A stretch of 64,000 nucleotides of DNA from Streptomyces sp. TP-A0874 (GTDB lineage: Bacteria; Actinomycetota; Actinomycetes; Streptomycetales; Streptomycetaceae): NCBI RefSeq assembly GCF_001748085.1, contig NZ_BBZK01000005.1, positions 496,001 to 560,000 on the forward strand, read 5' to 3'. This document shows, piece by piece, positions 49,043 through 58,297 of the stretch. A program made the translations under genes and the position numbers. The notes beneath the pieces were generated by a model. It did not search any database, was not told the origin of the DNA, and saw nothing but the letters and a program-made list of their open reading frames with translations. How positions within the stretch are numbered: position 1 is the first letter of the stretch; each line of letters starts with the position of its first letter.

Positions 49043-49404
49043 TGGCCTGGGCGGTCCTTCTGGTCAGCGCCGTCTTCGAAGCGGTCTGGGCGACCGCCCT
49101 GGGGCGGTCGAACGGTTTCGGTGAGCCCGTGGCCACCGCCGTCTTCGTCGTCGCGCTGATCATCAGCATGGCCGGGCTCGGCACAGCGGTGAAGCGGATA
49201 CCGATCGGCACGGCCTACGCGGTCTGGGTGGGGGTGGGGGCCGCGCTCACCGTCACCTACGCCATGGCCACGGGCGATGAACCGGCTTCCCTACCCAAGG
49301 CGGTGTTCCTGGCCGGGATCATCGGCTGTGTGATCGGTCTCAAGCTCCTGAAAGCCCCGGATCCGGAGCAGGCCCCGACTCCGGGACGGGGCGACGCGGA
49401 CTGA
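49042..49404 (+). CDS. Second SMR-family exporter subunit (Gdx/SugE-like)
   Basis: 120 residues with Glu13 in LLVSAVFEAVWATAL and GTAYAVWVGVGAALT, four helices and a short hydrophilic tail absent from its partner. Loop charges differ between the two subunits, as in EbrA/EbrB-type pairs. Translationally coupled to the upstream gene and under the same riboswitch. Confidence 0.9.
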   Translation: MAWAVLLVSAVFEAVWATALGRSNGFGEPVATAVFVVALIISMAGLGTAVKRIPIGTAYAVWVGVGAALTVTYAMATGDEPASLPKAVFLAGIIGCVIGLKLLKAPDPEQAPTPGRGDAD

Positions 49405-49475
49405 ACCGGCCCCGAGGGAGCTCGTACGTCGCCTGGCTCCGTACCGCGCGGAGAAGAGTTGCGCGGAGCGGCCTG

Positions 49476-50636
49476 TCACTCTCCCCGGAGTCGGGCCACG
49501 GCCTGCTTGAGGACCTCGGGCCGTTTGCAGAAGGCGAAGCGCACCTGGGTCCGGCCGGCGTCCGGGTGGTCGTAGAAGACCGCGTTGGGCACGGCGACGA
49601 CGCCGCAGCGCTCCGGCAGGGCCCGGCAGAACGCGAACCCGTCGTTCTCGCCGAGGGGTGCGATGTCGGTGGTGATGAAGTACGTGCCCTGCGGCGGGTG
49701 CACCTCGAAGCCGGCCTCGGCGAGCCCGGTGGCCAGCAGGTCCCGCTTGGCGCGCAGGTCGGTGCGGAAGTCCGCGAAGTAGCGGTCCGGCAGCCGCAGC
49801 GCCTCGGCGACCGCGTACTGGAAGGGGCCGGCACTGACGTAGGTCAGGTACTGCTTGGCCGTGCGCACGGCTGAGACGAGGGCGGCGGAGCCGGTGACCC
49901 AACCGACCTTCCAACCCGTGAACGAGAAGGTCTTCCCGCTCGACGAGACGGACACCGTCCGCTCGCGCATCCCCGGCAGGGAGATCAGCGGTACGTGCTC
50001 CCCGTCGAAGACCAGGTGCTCGTAGACCTCGTCGGTGACCACCAGCAGATCGTGCTCCACCGCCAGTTCGGCGATCGCCGTGCGCTCCTCGGGGGTGAGG
50101 ACCATGCCGGTCGGGTTGTGGGGGGAGTTCAACAGCAGCAGCCGGGTGCGGGGGTTGACCATCGAGCGGAGCCGGTCCAGGTCCGGTCGGAAGGACGGCG
50201 CCCGCAGCGTGAGCGGCACCCGCTTGGCGCCGGCCATGGCGACGCAGGCGGCGTAGGAGTCGTAGAAGGGCTCGAAGGCGATCACCTCGTCGCCCGGCTC
50301 GAGCAGCGCCAGCATCGCGGCCGCGATCGCCTCGGTCGCCCCCGCGGTGACGAGCACCTCCGTGTCCGGGTCGAAGTCGAGGCCGTAGAAGCGGTGCTGG
50401 TGGTCGGCGACGGCGGTGCGGAGCTCCGGGACACCGGGCCCCGGCGGGTACTGGTTGCCCTTCCCCTCCCGGAGGGCGCGGACTGCGGCCTCGCGGATCT
50501 CCTCGGGCCCGTCGGTGTCCGGGAACCCCTGTCCGAGGTTGATCGCTCCGGTCGTCGTGGCCAGGGCGGACATCTCCGCGAAGATCGTCGTGCCCAGGCC
50601 GTCCAGCCTTCGGTTCAACAGTGGCCTGCCGTTCAC
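49476..50636 (-). CDS. Class I/II PLP aminotransferase (DapC/KAT-like)
   Basis: A 386-residue fold-type I aminotransferase. NLGQGFPDTDGP at the N-terminus, NSPHNPTG, DEVYEHLVFDG and the PLP lysine in SSSGKTFSFTGWKVGW. This pattern is shared by N-succinyldiaminopimelate aminotransferases, kynurenine aminotransferases and methionine aminotransferases; I cannot choose between them, though the kynurenine genes lie 8 kb away. GTG 50636 follows AGGGAGAG. Confidence 0.88.
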   Translation of the reverse strand: MNGRPLLNRRLDGLGTTIFAEMSALATTTGAINLGQGFPDTDGPEEIREAAVRALREGKGNQYPPGPGVPELRTAVADHQHRFYGLDFDPDTEVLVTAGATEAIAAAMLALLEPGDEVIAFEPFYDSYAACVAMAGAKRVPLTLRAPSFRPDLDRLRSMVNPRTRLLLLNSPHNPTGMVLTPEERTAIAELAVEHDLLVVTDEVYEHLVFDGEHVPLISLPGMRERTVSVSSSGKTFSFTGWKVGWVTGSAALVSAVRTAKQYLTYVSAGPFQYAVAEALRLPDRYFADFRTDLRAKRDLLATGLAEAGFEVHPPQGTYFITTDIAPLGENDGFAFCRALPERCGVVAVPNAVFYDHPDAGRTQVRFAFCKRPEVLKQAVARLRGE

Positions 50637-51100
50637 CTGTTCGCTCTCCCTCTGCCCCGGCACCGGTCGACCCGGATCGTCGAGTACCCATCCTGTCGGA
50701 CGGCCGACCGATGGGCGGCACCGGTCTCGAAAAGATTTTCCAAGAAAAGCACCGCGCTGAAAAGAAGTCCGCTGCCTGTTGGTTGTTGTGTTTATCAGAT
50801 CGGTAATGGCCGAAAAGCAACCGCATTTGTCCCTCGGGTCCGCCCTCCCCTCATATCTGCCCCGGTACGTGCCTGATCAGCGCGTATGCGGTGGCCGTTA
50901 CAGCGTCGGACGGACGGGTCGGGGGCCGTCGGCGGGATGGAAAGCCTGTCGAAGATGGGTAAAAACGCTGTGGACGATGCTCATTTCATGATTCCGTATT
51001 CCTTGTGCCCTGAGCGGGCGAAGAGCCGGCGAGTGGAGTGTCCTCTGCCTTCTGCCGAGGCCGCCGGCCGCCGACCACTGTGCGCTTGCGGAGTCCAGCC
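50637..51100. other. Long divergent, AT-richer intergenic region
   Basis: 464 bases between divergent aminotransferase and DUF2617 genes. GC content drops in 50725-50860 and 50935-51015. An open frame from ATG 50937 exists but its codon third positions are not actinomycete-like, so I do not call it. No convincing promoter boxes or palindromes. Confidence 0.4.
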
Positions 51101-51619
51101 ATGCTCAAAACCCTGAAGACCGCCTATTCCGATACCCGTGCCGCCGATCTCGCCTGGTGCCTGGGCAGCGACCCACTACCCGCCCTCGCGGTGCTGGACC
51201 TCCGGCTGGGCGCGGCCGATGTGCAGCTCCGGCTGCTGGGCGCCTCCCACCAGGTCATCGTCGAGGAGGAATGGGGCAGTTGCTCCGAGACCGTGGCCTG
51301 TATGCCCGGTAGCCGCACACCCCTCCCCGGAGGCCTCGCCGAACGTGTCGGGCCCTGGGAGTACGAGTTCGCCGCGCGTGTGGAGAACCTCTCCGCGGGG
51401 TCCTTCGCCAGGAGGGCACAGGAGTTGCTCGCCCTGGTCGCCGACCACCCGCAGGGGTTGGCCGGCACCTTCCCCGGCGCCCCCCACGCCTTCACCGCGA
51501 TACTCGCCCAGCGCCACCAGGACCAACTGCGGTGGCGCACCTGGCACGCCTACCCGCAGGAGGGGAGGCTGGTCGCCACCCGCAGCAGGGTGGGGACGCG
51601 CATCCCGGCGCTCATCTGA
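51101..51619 (+). CDS. DUF2617-family protein
   Basis: 172 residues, soluble. Recognised by the pattern AYSDTRAADLAWCLG at the start and the C-terminal RTWHAYPQEGRLVATRSR. A widespread actinobacterial family of unknown function. GCGGAG precedes ATG 51101. The stop codon TGA coincides with the left flank of a MITE-like element. Confidence 0.75.
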   Translation: MLKTLKTAYSDTRAADLAWCLGSDPLPALAVLDLRLGAADVQLRLLGASHQVIVEEEWGSCSETVACMPGSRTPLPGGLAERVGPWEYEFAARVENLSAGSFARRAQELLALVADHPQGLAGTFPGAPHAFTAILAQRHQDQLRWRTWHAYPQEGRLVATRSRVGTRIPALI

Positions 51620-51780
51620 GTGCCTGTCTACAAACCCCCTTCCGGGCCCGCGGTGCCTGGCACCTGCGCTCCTGCGTTGTCGTCAGTTGCCATGACTCCG
51701 CCATGACTCCCCCCTCCGCGTTGGTTCCGAAGGCACCAGGCACCGCGGTCTGATCCGAAACGGGGTTTGTTCACAGGCAC
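51620..51780. mobile_element. MITE-like element with about 40-base terminal inverted repeats
   Basis: The ends GTGCCTGT-N2-ACAAACCCC and GGGGTTTGT-N2-ACAGGCAC mirror each other; a second matching block, CGCGGTGCCTGG (51649-51660) and CCAGGCACCGCG (51736-51747), extends the repeats to about 40 bases. TGA flanks both sides (51617-51619 and 51781-51783), a possible three-base target duplication; the left copy is the stop codon of the DUF2617 gene. No transposase inside, so a non-autonomous element. Confidence 0.7.
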
Positions 51781-51925
51781 TGACATCCGGCGGAGAACCG
51801 ATCCGCCGACCGACGGCCGGCCCCGGCCGACCGGGGCAGCGTGCGGTCGTGCCGAGCGGGCCGCACAGGCCCCGTCGCACCACAATGCGCCCTGGCCGCG
51901 GCAGAACTCGAAGAAAGCCCTGACG

Positions 51926-51931
51926 TACCGT
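51926..51931 (+). promoter_or_regulatory. -10 element for leaderless spermidine-synthase-like gene
   Basis: TACCGT seven bases before ATG 51938, which has no Shine-Dalgarno sequence. Confidence 0.5.
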
Positions 51932-51937
51932 TCCCGC

Positions 51938-53488
51938 ATGATCGAGTCACCGCAGTCCCAGACCTCCGACGCGCCCGCGTCGGAGGTCTCCTGGGCGTCG
52001 GTGGTACGGCTGCCGGTGTCCGCCCGACTCGCCCGGCTGACCGTGCTTGCCACGGTCTTCGTCTGCGCCTCCTGCGGGCTCGTCTACGAGCTCGAACTCG
52101 TCGCGCTCGCCTCCTACCTGTTCGGTGACTCGGTCACCCAGGCCTCCGTGGTGCTCTCCCTCATGGTGTTCGCCATGGGGGTGGGCTCGCTGCTGGCCAA
52201 ACACCTCTGCCGCCGGGCGGCGCTGGCCTTCGGACTGCTGGAGGCGGCGCTGGCGCTGGTCGGCGGCTGCTCCGCGCTGGCGCTCTACGCCTCCTTCGCC
52301 TGGTGGGCGCAGTCCCGCCTGGCGCTCGTCGGATTCTCGCTGCTCATCGGGGTCCTCATCGGGGCAGAGGTGCCGCTGCTGATGACGCTCATCCAGCGGA
52401 TCAGACGGCAGGACGCCGGCGGCGCGGTCGCCGAACTCTTCGCGGCCGACTACGTCGGCGCACTGGTGGGCGGGCTCGCCTTCCCCTTTCTCCTGCTGCC
52501 GCTGCTCGGCCAGTTGACCGCCGCCCTGCTGACCGGTGTGGTCAACGCCCTGGTGGGCGGGGGGATGGTGCTCTGGCTGTTCCGGCGGGACCTGACGGCA
52601 CGCGCGCGCTGGCTCCTGGTGCTGACCAATCTGCTGGTGCTCGCGGTGCTGACCGCAGGAGTGGTGTTCGCCAGGCCGTTCGAGCGCGCGGCGCAGCGGG
52701 CCGTCTTCGGCGCAGAGGTGCGCGTGTCGGTCCGCACCGACTTCCAGGAGGTGGTGCTGAGCGGTGACCCCGGCAGCCCCGAGGCGCTGTCGCTCTTCCT
52801 CGACGGTCAGCTTCGGGCCAGCGGCGGCACCGAGTACCGCGAGCACGAGGCGCTGGTGCATCCCGCCATGAACGGACCGCGCCGGCGGGTCCTGGTGCTC
52901 GGCGGCGGGGACGGACTCGCCCTCCGCGAGGTGCTGCGTTACGAGGACGTCCGCTCCGTCACGGTCGTCGAGGTCGATCCGGAGCTGGTGCGGCTGGCCC
53001 GCACCGACCCCGGCCTGGCCGGGCTCAACCGGGGCGCCTTCCACGACCCGCGAGTGAGGTCGACGGCCGCGGACCCCTTCGACTGGCTGCGCCGCACCGA
53101 CGACGGACCCCGCTACGACGTGGTGGTCTCGGACCTGCCCGACCCGCGCAGCACGGCCGGGGCGAAGCTGCACTCCCAGGAGTTCTACGGGCTGGTGCAG
53201 CGGGTGCTGGCGCCCCGCGGCCGACTCGCCGTGGACACCGGACCGGCCCAGCGCACGGTGGACGCGACCGTGCGCTCGGTGGGCTTGCGCAGCCTGCCCT
53301 ACCGGACGGCCGACCACCGGTTCGTACTGTCCGGCCGCACCGTGCCCGAGCCGCGCCTGCCCCCGGACGCCCCGCGGCTGCGCTCCCTCACCGACGGGGC
53401 GCTGCGGGCCGCCGCCCGGGCCGCGGCCGAGGTCGGCCGCGGCGACCCACCGCCCTCCACCCTGCTCCACCCCAGGTACGGCGACTGA
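51938..53488 (+). CDS. Membrane-fused spermidine-synthase-like protein
   Basis: 516 residues. An N-terminal half with about seven membrane helices (from [20 protein letters not shown], conserved opening of this group) precedes a soluble aminopropyltransferase-like domain: [41 protein letters not shown] (SAM/dcSAM site), [12 protein letters not shown] and [11 protein letters not shown]. The true spermidine synthase Asp residues are partly kept, but fusion to a transporter-like part makes the substrate uncertain. Leaderless ATG. Confidence 0.82.
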   Translation: MIESPQSQTSDAPASEVSWASVVRLPVSARLARLTVLATVFVCASCGLVYELELVALASYLFGDSVTQASVVLSLMVFAMGVGSLLAKHLCRRAALAFGLLEAALALVGGCSALALYASFAWWAQSRLALVGFSLLIGVLIGAEVPLLMTLIQRIRRQDAGGAVAELFAADYVGALVGGLAFPFLLLPLLGQLTAALLTGVVNALVGGGMVLWLFRRDLTARARWLLVLTNLLVLAVLTAGVVFARPFERAAQRAVFGAEVRVSVRTDFQEVVLSGDPGSPEALSLFLDGQLRASGGTEYREHEALVHPAMNGPRRRVLVLGGGDGLALREVLRYEDVRSVTVVEVDPELVRLARTDPGLAGLNRGAFHDPRVRSTAADPFDWLRRTDDGPRYDVVVSDLPDPRSTAGAKLHSQEFYGLVQRVLAPRGRLAVDTGPAQRTVDATVRSVGLRSLPYRTADHRFVLSGRTVPEPRLPPDAPRLRSLTDGALRAAARAAAEVGRGDPPPSTLLHPRYGD

Positions 53489-53567
53489 CGACCGGGCCGG
53501 AAGGCGCCCGGAACAGGCGGCCTGGATACGGATGCCGGAGGCCGTCCGCTGGGTAGGCTCCTGAACC

Positions 53568-54569
53568 ATGGAGCATGAGGTGTTCGTGCCGTTTCCCGTC
53601 GAGATCGTGCGCTCGGCGCTCACCGACCCCGTCCGGCTGGCGGAGTCGGTGCCCGGGCTGCTCCCTGACGCCGAGGGGCCCACCGGGGTGCTCACCGGCC
53701 GGCTCCGGCTGCGGATCGCCGGCTCCACCATCACCTACCGGGGCACGCTGACCGTCACCGAACAGGACGGCGGCGACCTGACGGTCGAGGGCGAGGGGGA
53801 CGAGGCGCGGGGCACCGGGTCGGCGAAGCTCGCCCTGAACCTGCGGCTCACCCCCGGCGACGGGGGGACGGTGATCGGCTGCACGGGGGCGGTGCGCAGC
53901 GAGGGGCGGCTCGCGGCGGTGGCGGCCGACACGGCCGCAGCGGCCGGACGGCGGCTGCTGGACCGGTGTGCCGCGGAGTTGACGGCGGGGCTGGAAGCCG
54001 GGCCCGTCGGCCCGCCACCGCTCTTCGGGCCGGCCCCGGGTGAGCCGGCCGCCGAGGACGGCTTCGACCTCGGGGAGGGGTTCCCCCAGGGCCCCGAGAG
54101 CGGTGGGATCGGGACGAGCCCGGACGACAACGAGCGGGCCATCCCCGGCATCCCCGCCCCGGAGAAGGGCGACGACACTCCTGAGGAGCCCGGGCCGAGC
54201 GGCGATGGTGACGCCCAGGGCATCCCGGGTTGGCCGCCGGCCGGGGAGTTCGGCACCGAACCGCCGGCGTCGCCCGAGCCGGCCGGTCCCGGCGAGGCCG
54301 CCGGTCCCGGTGAGGTGGGAGACGGACTGCCGGACGGGGCCGGGCAACTACCCCAGGACCCGCCGGCCGAGGCCGCCCACGCTCGCCGCACGATGATCGG
54401 CCGCAGCACCGAGGAGGTGGACCACGCCCCACCGCGTGGCCGGTACGCCCCGGTGCCGGGACCCCAGCCGCCCTCCACCGCGGCCACCCTGCGCTGGGCG
54501 GCGCCGACCGCCGCGGCGGTGCTGGTCTCGGCCGTGGTCCTCGGCCGGGTGCTGCGGCGCCGGCACTGA
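53568..54569 (+). CDS. CoxG/SRPBCC-family protein with C-terminal membrane anchor
   Basis: 333 residues. The first 150 form a CoxG-like SRPBCC domain (MEHEVFVPFPVEIV, LAESVPGLLPDAEG, GTGSAKLALNLRLTP), a lipid- or cofactor-binding fold sometimes linked to CO dehydrogenase. A long Pro/Gly/Glu-rich linker follows and one membrane helix near the end (AAPTAAAVLVSAVVLGRVL). No CO dehydrogenase genes are nearby, so the role is open. -10 TAGGCT (53554-53559) suggests a leader of only a couple of bases. Confidence 0.7.
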   Translation: MEHEVFVPFPVEIVRSALTDPVRLAESVPGLLPDAEGPTGVLTGRLRLRIAGSTITYRGTLTVTEQDGGDLTVEGEGDEARGTGSAKLALNLRLTPGDGGTVIGCTGAVRSEGRLAAVAADTAAAAGRRLLDRCAAELTAGLEAGPVGPPPLFGPAPGEPAAEDGFDLGEGFPQGPESGGIGTSPDDNERAIPGIPAPEKGDDTPEEPGPSGDGDAQGIPGWPPAGEFGTEPPASPEPAGPGEAAGPGEVGDGLPDGAGQLPQDPPAEAAHARRTMIGRSTEEVDHAPPRGRYAPVPGPQPPSTAATLRWAAPTAAAVLVSAVVLGRVLRRRH

Positions 54570-54717
54570 ACCGCCGCCCCCGCTCGCGTCACCTGGGGAG
54601 GCTTCAGCGGCCTCGCCGCCCCGTCGGGACGTCCGGATCCGCCGGGAAACCAGCTCTCCTTCCGTCTTGCGGTGGGCCGCCGCCGAGGCCGTGCGCGATC
54701 CGGCGGGGGACTGCCCT

Positions 54718-54723
54718 TAGGGT
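54718..54723 (+). promoter_or_regulatory. -10 element for leaderless aldose epimerase gene
   Basis: TAGGGT seven bases before GTG 54730. Confidence 0.45.
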
Positions 54724-54729
54724 CGGAGG

Positions 54730-55554
54730 GTGACCAGCGATGACACGAGGAAACCAGCCCCGGAGGAAGCGGAGATCCGACTCAGTTCGGGGGACGCCGA
54801 GGTGCTGGTGCTGCCCGAGCTCGGCTGCCGAATCGGCTCGCTGCGCGTCGGCGGCGCCGAGCTGCTGCGCCAGGGGGCCGAGTACGGCTCGTTCCCCATG
54901 GTGCCGTGGTGCGGCAGGACCGGGCAGGCCCGGTTCCGCGACGGCGGCACCGTGCACCAACTGCCCGCCAACAACCCACCGCACGCGATCCACGGCACCG
55001 GGCGCGACACCGCCTGGCGCACCGTGCACGCCGAGCGGCGGTCCGCGGCGTTCACCTACGACCTCGGCGATCCCTGGCCGTACCCGGGGCGGGTGAGTCA
55101 GACCTTCGAGCTGGCCGACGACTCCCTGACGCTCACCATGGGAGTGGAGGCCACGGGCGACTCCTTCCCGGCCCAGGTCGGCTGGCACCCCTGGTTCCGC
55201 CGGAACCTCGGCGAGGGCGGGGCCGATGTGCGGATCGACTTCACCGCCGAGTGGCAGGAGGAGCGGGGCGAGGACCACCTGCCCACCGGTCGGCGGGTGC
55301 CGCCCCGGCCCGGCCCCTGGGACGACTGCTTCGGTATGCCGGAAGGGGTCCGGGTGGCCCTCACCTGGCCGGAACGGCTGGAGCTGGTGATCACCAGCCG
55401 CGCGGAGTGGGTGGTGGTCTACGACGAGGAACCGGAGTCGGTCTGCGTCGAGCCGCAGTCCGGTCCGCCGAACGGTCTCAACACCCTGCCGCGGCTGGTG
55501 ACCCCGATCGACCCGCTGGAGATCTCCACCACCTGGAGCTGGCGCAGGCTCTGA
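54730..55554 (+). CDS. Aldose 1-epimerase family protein
   Basis: 274 residues of the galactose-mutarotase beta-sandwich fold. Catalytic/ligand residues lie in PHAIHGTGRDTAW (His) and GWHPWFRRNL (His), with the base probably Glu near VCVEPQSGPPN. It should interconvert sugar anomers; sugar unknown. Start taken at GTG 54730 because of the leaderless promoter. Confidence 0.85.
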   Translation: MTSDDTRKPAPEEAEIRLSSGDAEVLVLPELGCRIGSLRVGGAELLRQGAEYGSFPMVPWCGRTGQARFRDGGTVHQLPANNPPHAIHGTGRDTAWRTVHAERRSAAFTYDLGDPWPYPGRVSQTFELADDSLTLTMGVEATGDSFPAQVGWHPWFRRNLGEGGADVRIDFTAEWQEERGEDHLPTGRRVPPRPGPWDDCFGMPEGVRVALTWPERLELVITSRAEWVVVYDEEPESVCVEPQSGPPNGLNTLPRLVTPIDPLEISTTWSWRRL

Positions 55555-55619
55555 CGGACCGCCGGGCCCGGAGCGCGCGGCGGGCCGGGCCGCCGCGGCA
55601 GGCGCCGCTCCGGGCCGGT

Positions 55620-55625
55620 TAGTCT
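55620..55625 (+). promoter_or_regulatory. -10 element for leaderless pyrE
   Basis: TAGTCT; transcription would start at about 55632-55633, on the second of two nearby ATGs. Confidence 0.45.
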
Positions 55626-55632
55626 CATGCCC

Positions 55633-56214
55633 ATGAGCGCTGCCACCTCGGACGGAACGACCTCCGCAGACACCCCGCCCCCCGCACCCCGTGACGCCCT
55701 GCTCCGACAGATCAGGGACAAGGCCGTGGTGCACGGCAAGGTGACGCTCTCCTCCGGGCTGGAGGCGGACTTCTACATCGACCTGCGCCGGGTCACCCTG
55801 GACGGTGAGGCCGCCCCGTTGGCCGGTCAGGTGATGCTGGACCTCACCGCGGACCTTGAGTACGAGGCCGTGGGCGGCCTGACGCTGGGGGCCGACCCGG
55901 TGGCCACCTCGATGATGCACGCGGCCGCCGCCCGCGGACGACGGCTGGACGCCTTCGTGGTGCGGAAGGCGAACAAGGCGCACGGGCTGCAACGACGGAT
56001 CGAGGGCCCCGACATCGAGGGCCGTCGGGTGCTGATCGTGGAGGACACCTCCACCACCGGCGGCTCCCCGCTGACCGCCGTGGAGGCGGCGCGCGAGGCG
56101 GGTGCCGAGGTGGTCGCGGTGGCGGTCATCGTGGACCGGGGGGCGGCCGCCGCCATCGCGGACGCGGGCCTGCCGTACTACCGCGCCTTCGGGCTGTCCG
56201 AGCTCGGTCTCTGA
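55633..56214 (+). CDS. pyrE: Orotate phosphoribosyltransferase
   Basis: Joins orotate to PRPP giving OMP in pyrimidine synthesis. 193 residues with KVTLSSGLEADFYIDLRRV and the PRPP-binding loop VLIVEDTSTTGGSPL. A 20-residue Thr/Pro-rich extension precedes the conserved part. ATG 55633 is favoured by the promoter position; ATG 55627 is two codons upstream. Confidence 0.93.
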   Translation: MSAATSDGTTSADTPPPAPRDALLRQIRDKAVVHGKVTLSSGLEADFYIDLRRVTLDGEAAPLAGQVMLDLTADLEYEAVGGLTLGADPVATSMMHAAAARGRRLDAFVVRKANKAHGLQRRIEGPDIEGRRVLIVEDTSTTGGSPLTAVEAAREAGAEVVAVAVIVDRGAAAAIADAGLPYYRAFGLSELGL

Positions 56215-56267
56215 GGCTCTCCCCGCCGCGCCGCCGGGGTCTGCCCTCCGGGCGCGGACCGAGCCGT

Positions 56268-56282
56268 CCCCCCCCCCCCCCC
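56268..56282. repeat. C15 homopolymer
   Basis: Fifteen consecutive C residues in non-coding DNA. Rare even in a GC-rich genome; may be a slippage site or a sequencing/assembly uncertainty in length. Confidence 0.9.
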
Positions 56283-56401
56283 GCGCGGTACCGCGCGTCC
56301 CGCACCCCGGCGCCGTGTGGGGATGTCGGCCCGCCCGGCCGGAGTCGACCCGGAAAGTGCCTGGTCGGGGGCTGACTGCGCCGACCGGGTGAAGTCGGCG
56401 G

Positions 56402-56415
56402 GTTTCACGTGAAAC
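56402..56415. promoter_or_regulatory. parS centromere site (ParB binding)
   Basis: GTTTCACGTGAAAC, the perfect Streptomyces/Bacillus-type parS palindrome. In Streptomyces such sites cluster around oriC, so the window probably lies in the origin-proximal part of the chromosome. It sits upstream of fba. Confidence 0.93.
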
Positions 56416-56717
56416 CTCATGTCGGGCCGCCACCGGTGCCGCGCCGCGCCACGTCCCCCGTGAGGGTGAGTGGAGCAACGGGCCGTATCTGGGAGGATGG
56501 GGGCGACGATGACGTCGCCCTCGAGGGGCGCCTTCCGGGCCGGGGAGCCCGCGGCCCGATCGGCCGCCGGCAGGGCCGAACGGTCGCGGCCGGCGGGTTC
56601 TCCACGGCCTCAAGGCTGCCGGTGGGAGCGCGCCGCTCCTGCCCGGCCCCGGAGACCGTGGGAAGACCACCTCTCGAACAGCAACCGCATACACCGCACA
56701 TCACAAGGAGCGGACAG

Positions 56718-57740
56718 ATGCCCATCGCAACCCCCGAGGTCTACAACGAGATGCTCGACCGGGCGAAGGCAGGCAAGTTCGCCTACCCGGCCATCAACGT
56801 GACCTCCAGCCAGACGCTCCACGCGGCTCTCCGTGGCTTCGCCGAGGCGGAGAGCGACGGCATCGTCCAGATCTCCACCGGTGGCGCGGAGTTCCTCGGC
56901 GGTCAGTACAGCAAGGACATGGTGACGGGGGCCGTCGCGCTGGCCGAGTTCGCGCACGTCGTCGCGGACAAGTACCCGGTGAACATCGCCCTCCACACCG
57001 ACCACTGCCCCAAGGAGAAGCTCGACGGGTACGTCCGTCCGCTGCTGAAGATCTCCCAGGACCGGGTGGCCAGCGGCCGCAACCCGCTGTTCCAGTCCCA
57101 CATGTGGGACGGCTCCGCCGAGATCCTCGACGACAACCTCACCCTCGCCAGGGAACTGCTCGCCGAGGCCGTCAAGGCCAAGATCATCCTTGAGGTGGAG
57201 ATCACCCCCACCGGGGGGGAGGAGGACGGCGTCTCGCACGAGATCAACGACGACCTCTACACCACCGTCTCGGACGCCGAGCGCACCGCCGACGCGCTGG
57301 GCACCGGTGAGCACGGCCGCTACCTGCTGGCCGCCTCCTTCGGCAACGTGCACGGCGTCTACAAGCCGGGCAACGTCGTGCTCCGCCCCGACCTGCTCCG
57401 CGAACTCCAGGACGGGGTCGCCCGGAAGGTCGGCAAGCCGGACCCGTTCGACTTCGTCTTCCACGGAGGGTCCGGCTCCACCGAGGAGGAGATCCTCACC
57501 GCGCTGGAGAACGGCGTGGTGAAGATGAACCTCGACACCGACACCCAGTACGCCTTCACCCGTCCGGTGGTCGACCACGTCTTCCGCAACTACGACGGGG
57601 TGTTGAAGGTCGACGGCGACGTCGGCAACAAGAAGACCTACGACCCCCGCAGCTGGGGCAAGGCGGCCGAGGCCGGCATGGCCGCCCGGGTCGCCACCGC
57701 CTGTGCCAACCTGCGCTCCACCGGCACCAAGCTGAAGTAG
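56718..57740 (+). CDS. fba: Fructose-bisphosphate aldolase, class II
   Basis: Cleaves fructose 1,6-bisphosphate in glycolysis and runs in reverse in gluconeogenesis. 340 residues with zinc/active-site motifs ALHTDHCPKEK, ILEVEITPTGGEEDGV, ASFGNVHGVYKPGNV and DFVFHGGSGST. ATG 56718 follows AAGGAG. Confidence 0.97.
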   Translation: MPIATPEVYNEMLDRAKAGKFAYPAINVTSSQTLHAALRGFAEAESDGIVQISTGGAEFLGGQYSKDMVTGAVALAEFAHVVADKYPVNIALHTDHCPKEKLDGYVRPLLKISQDRVASGRNPLFQSHMWDGSAEILDDNLTLARELLAEAVKAKIILEVEITPTGGEEDGVSHEINDDLYTTVSDAERTADALGTGEHGRYLLAASFGNVHGVYKPGNVVLRPDLLRELQDGVARKVGKPDPFDFVFHGGSGSTEEEILTALENGVVKMNLDTDTQYAFTRPVVDHVFRNYDGVLKVDGDVGNKKTYDPRSWGKAAEAGMAARVATACANLRSTGTKLK

Positions 57741-57868
57741 GCGCACGCGGCCGAGGCCCCCGGTACCGGCGGCAGCCCGGTGCCGGGGTTCCCGCCGGGG
57801 TGCGGCGGCCCGGCGGGCGCCGAACGCCGATGTCCCGTTCGCGGCCGGTGGAAGGCAGACTGGAGGCC

Positions 57869-58282
57869 ATGGCCATTTACGAGAACCTCCTTGAGGGACC
57901 GCCCCCGACCCACCTGCCCGACGACCCGGGGCCGCGCGAACTCCTCGCCGCCGGGGCCGCCCCGGCCGAGGTCGCCGCGGAGTACCCCGCCTCTTCGCTC
58001 GCCTGGGCGCAACTCGCCGACGACGCCTTCGCCAACGGGCAGATCGTGGAGTCCTACGCCTACGCCCGCACCGGATACCACCGCGGGCTCGACGCGCTCC
58101 GCCGCAGCGGCTGGAAGGGCCACGGGCCGGTGCCGTTCGAGCACGAGCCGAACCGCGGGTTCCTCCGCGCGCTGCATGCCCTGGCCAGGGCGGCCAAGGC
58201 CATCGGCGAGGAGGAGGAGTACCAGCGGTGCAGCACCTTCCTGCGGGACTCCTCGCCGACCGCGGCGGACACCCTGGGCTGA
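57869..58282 (+). CDS. DUF3151-family protein
   Basis: 137 residues, helical and TPR-like in pattern (SSLAWAQLADDAFANGQIVE, ARTGYHRGLDALRRSGW, RGFLRALHALARAAKAIGE). A conserved actinobacterial family of unknown function, usually near fba, as here (128 bases downstream). Confidence 0.8.
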   Translation: MAIYENLLEGPPPTHLPDDPGPRELLAAGAAPAEVAAEYPASSLAWAQLADDAFANGQIVESYAYARTGYHRGLDALRRSGWKGHGPVPFEHEPNRGFLRALHALARAAKAIGEEEEYQRCSTFLRDSSPTAADTLG

Positions 58283-58297
58283 GGGGCCCTGAGGGAC

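Larger units (their letters stand above)
56215..56717. other. pyrE-fba intergenic region
   Basis: 503 bases. It contains a run of fifteen C (56268-56282), the parS site (56402-56415) and presumably the fba promoter. An open frame runs from 56409 into fba but lacks family features; the true fba start has its own ribosome site. Confidence 0.6.

Noticed and set aside
50937..51116. Small ORF (ATG 50937) upstream of the DUF2617 gene
   Set aside because: Third codon positions lack the strong G/C bias seen in all real genes here, and it overlaps the start of the DUF2617 gene in another frame.
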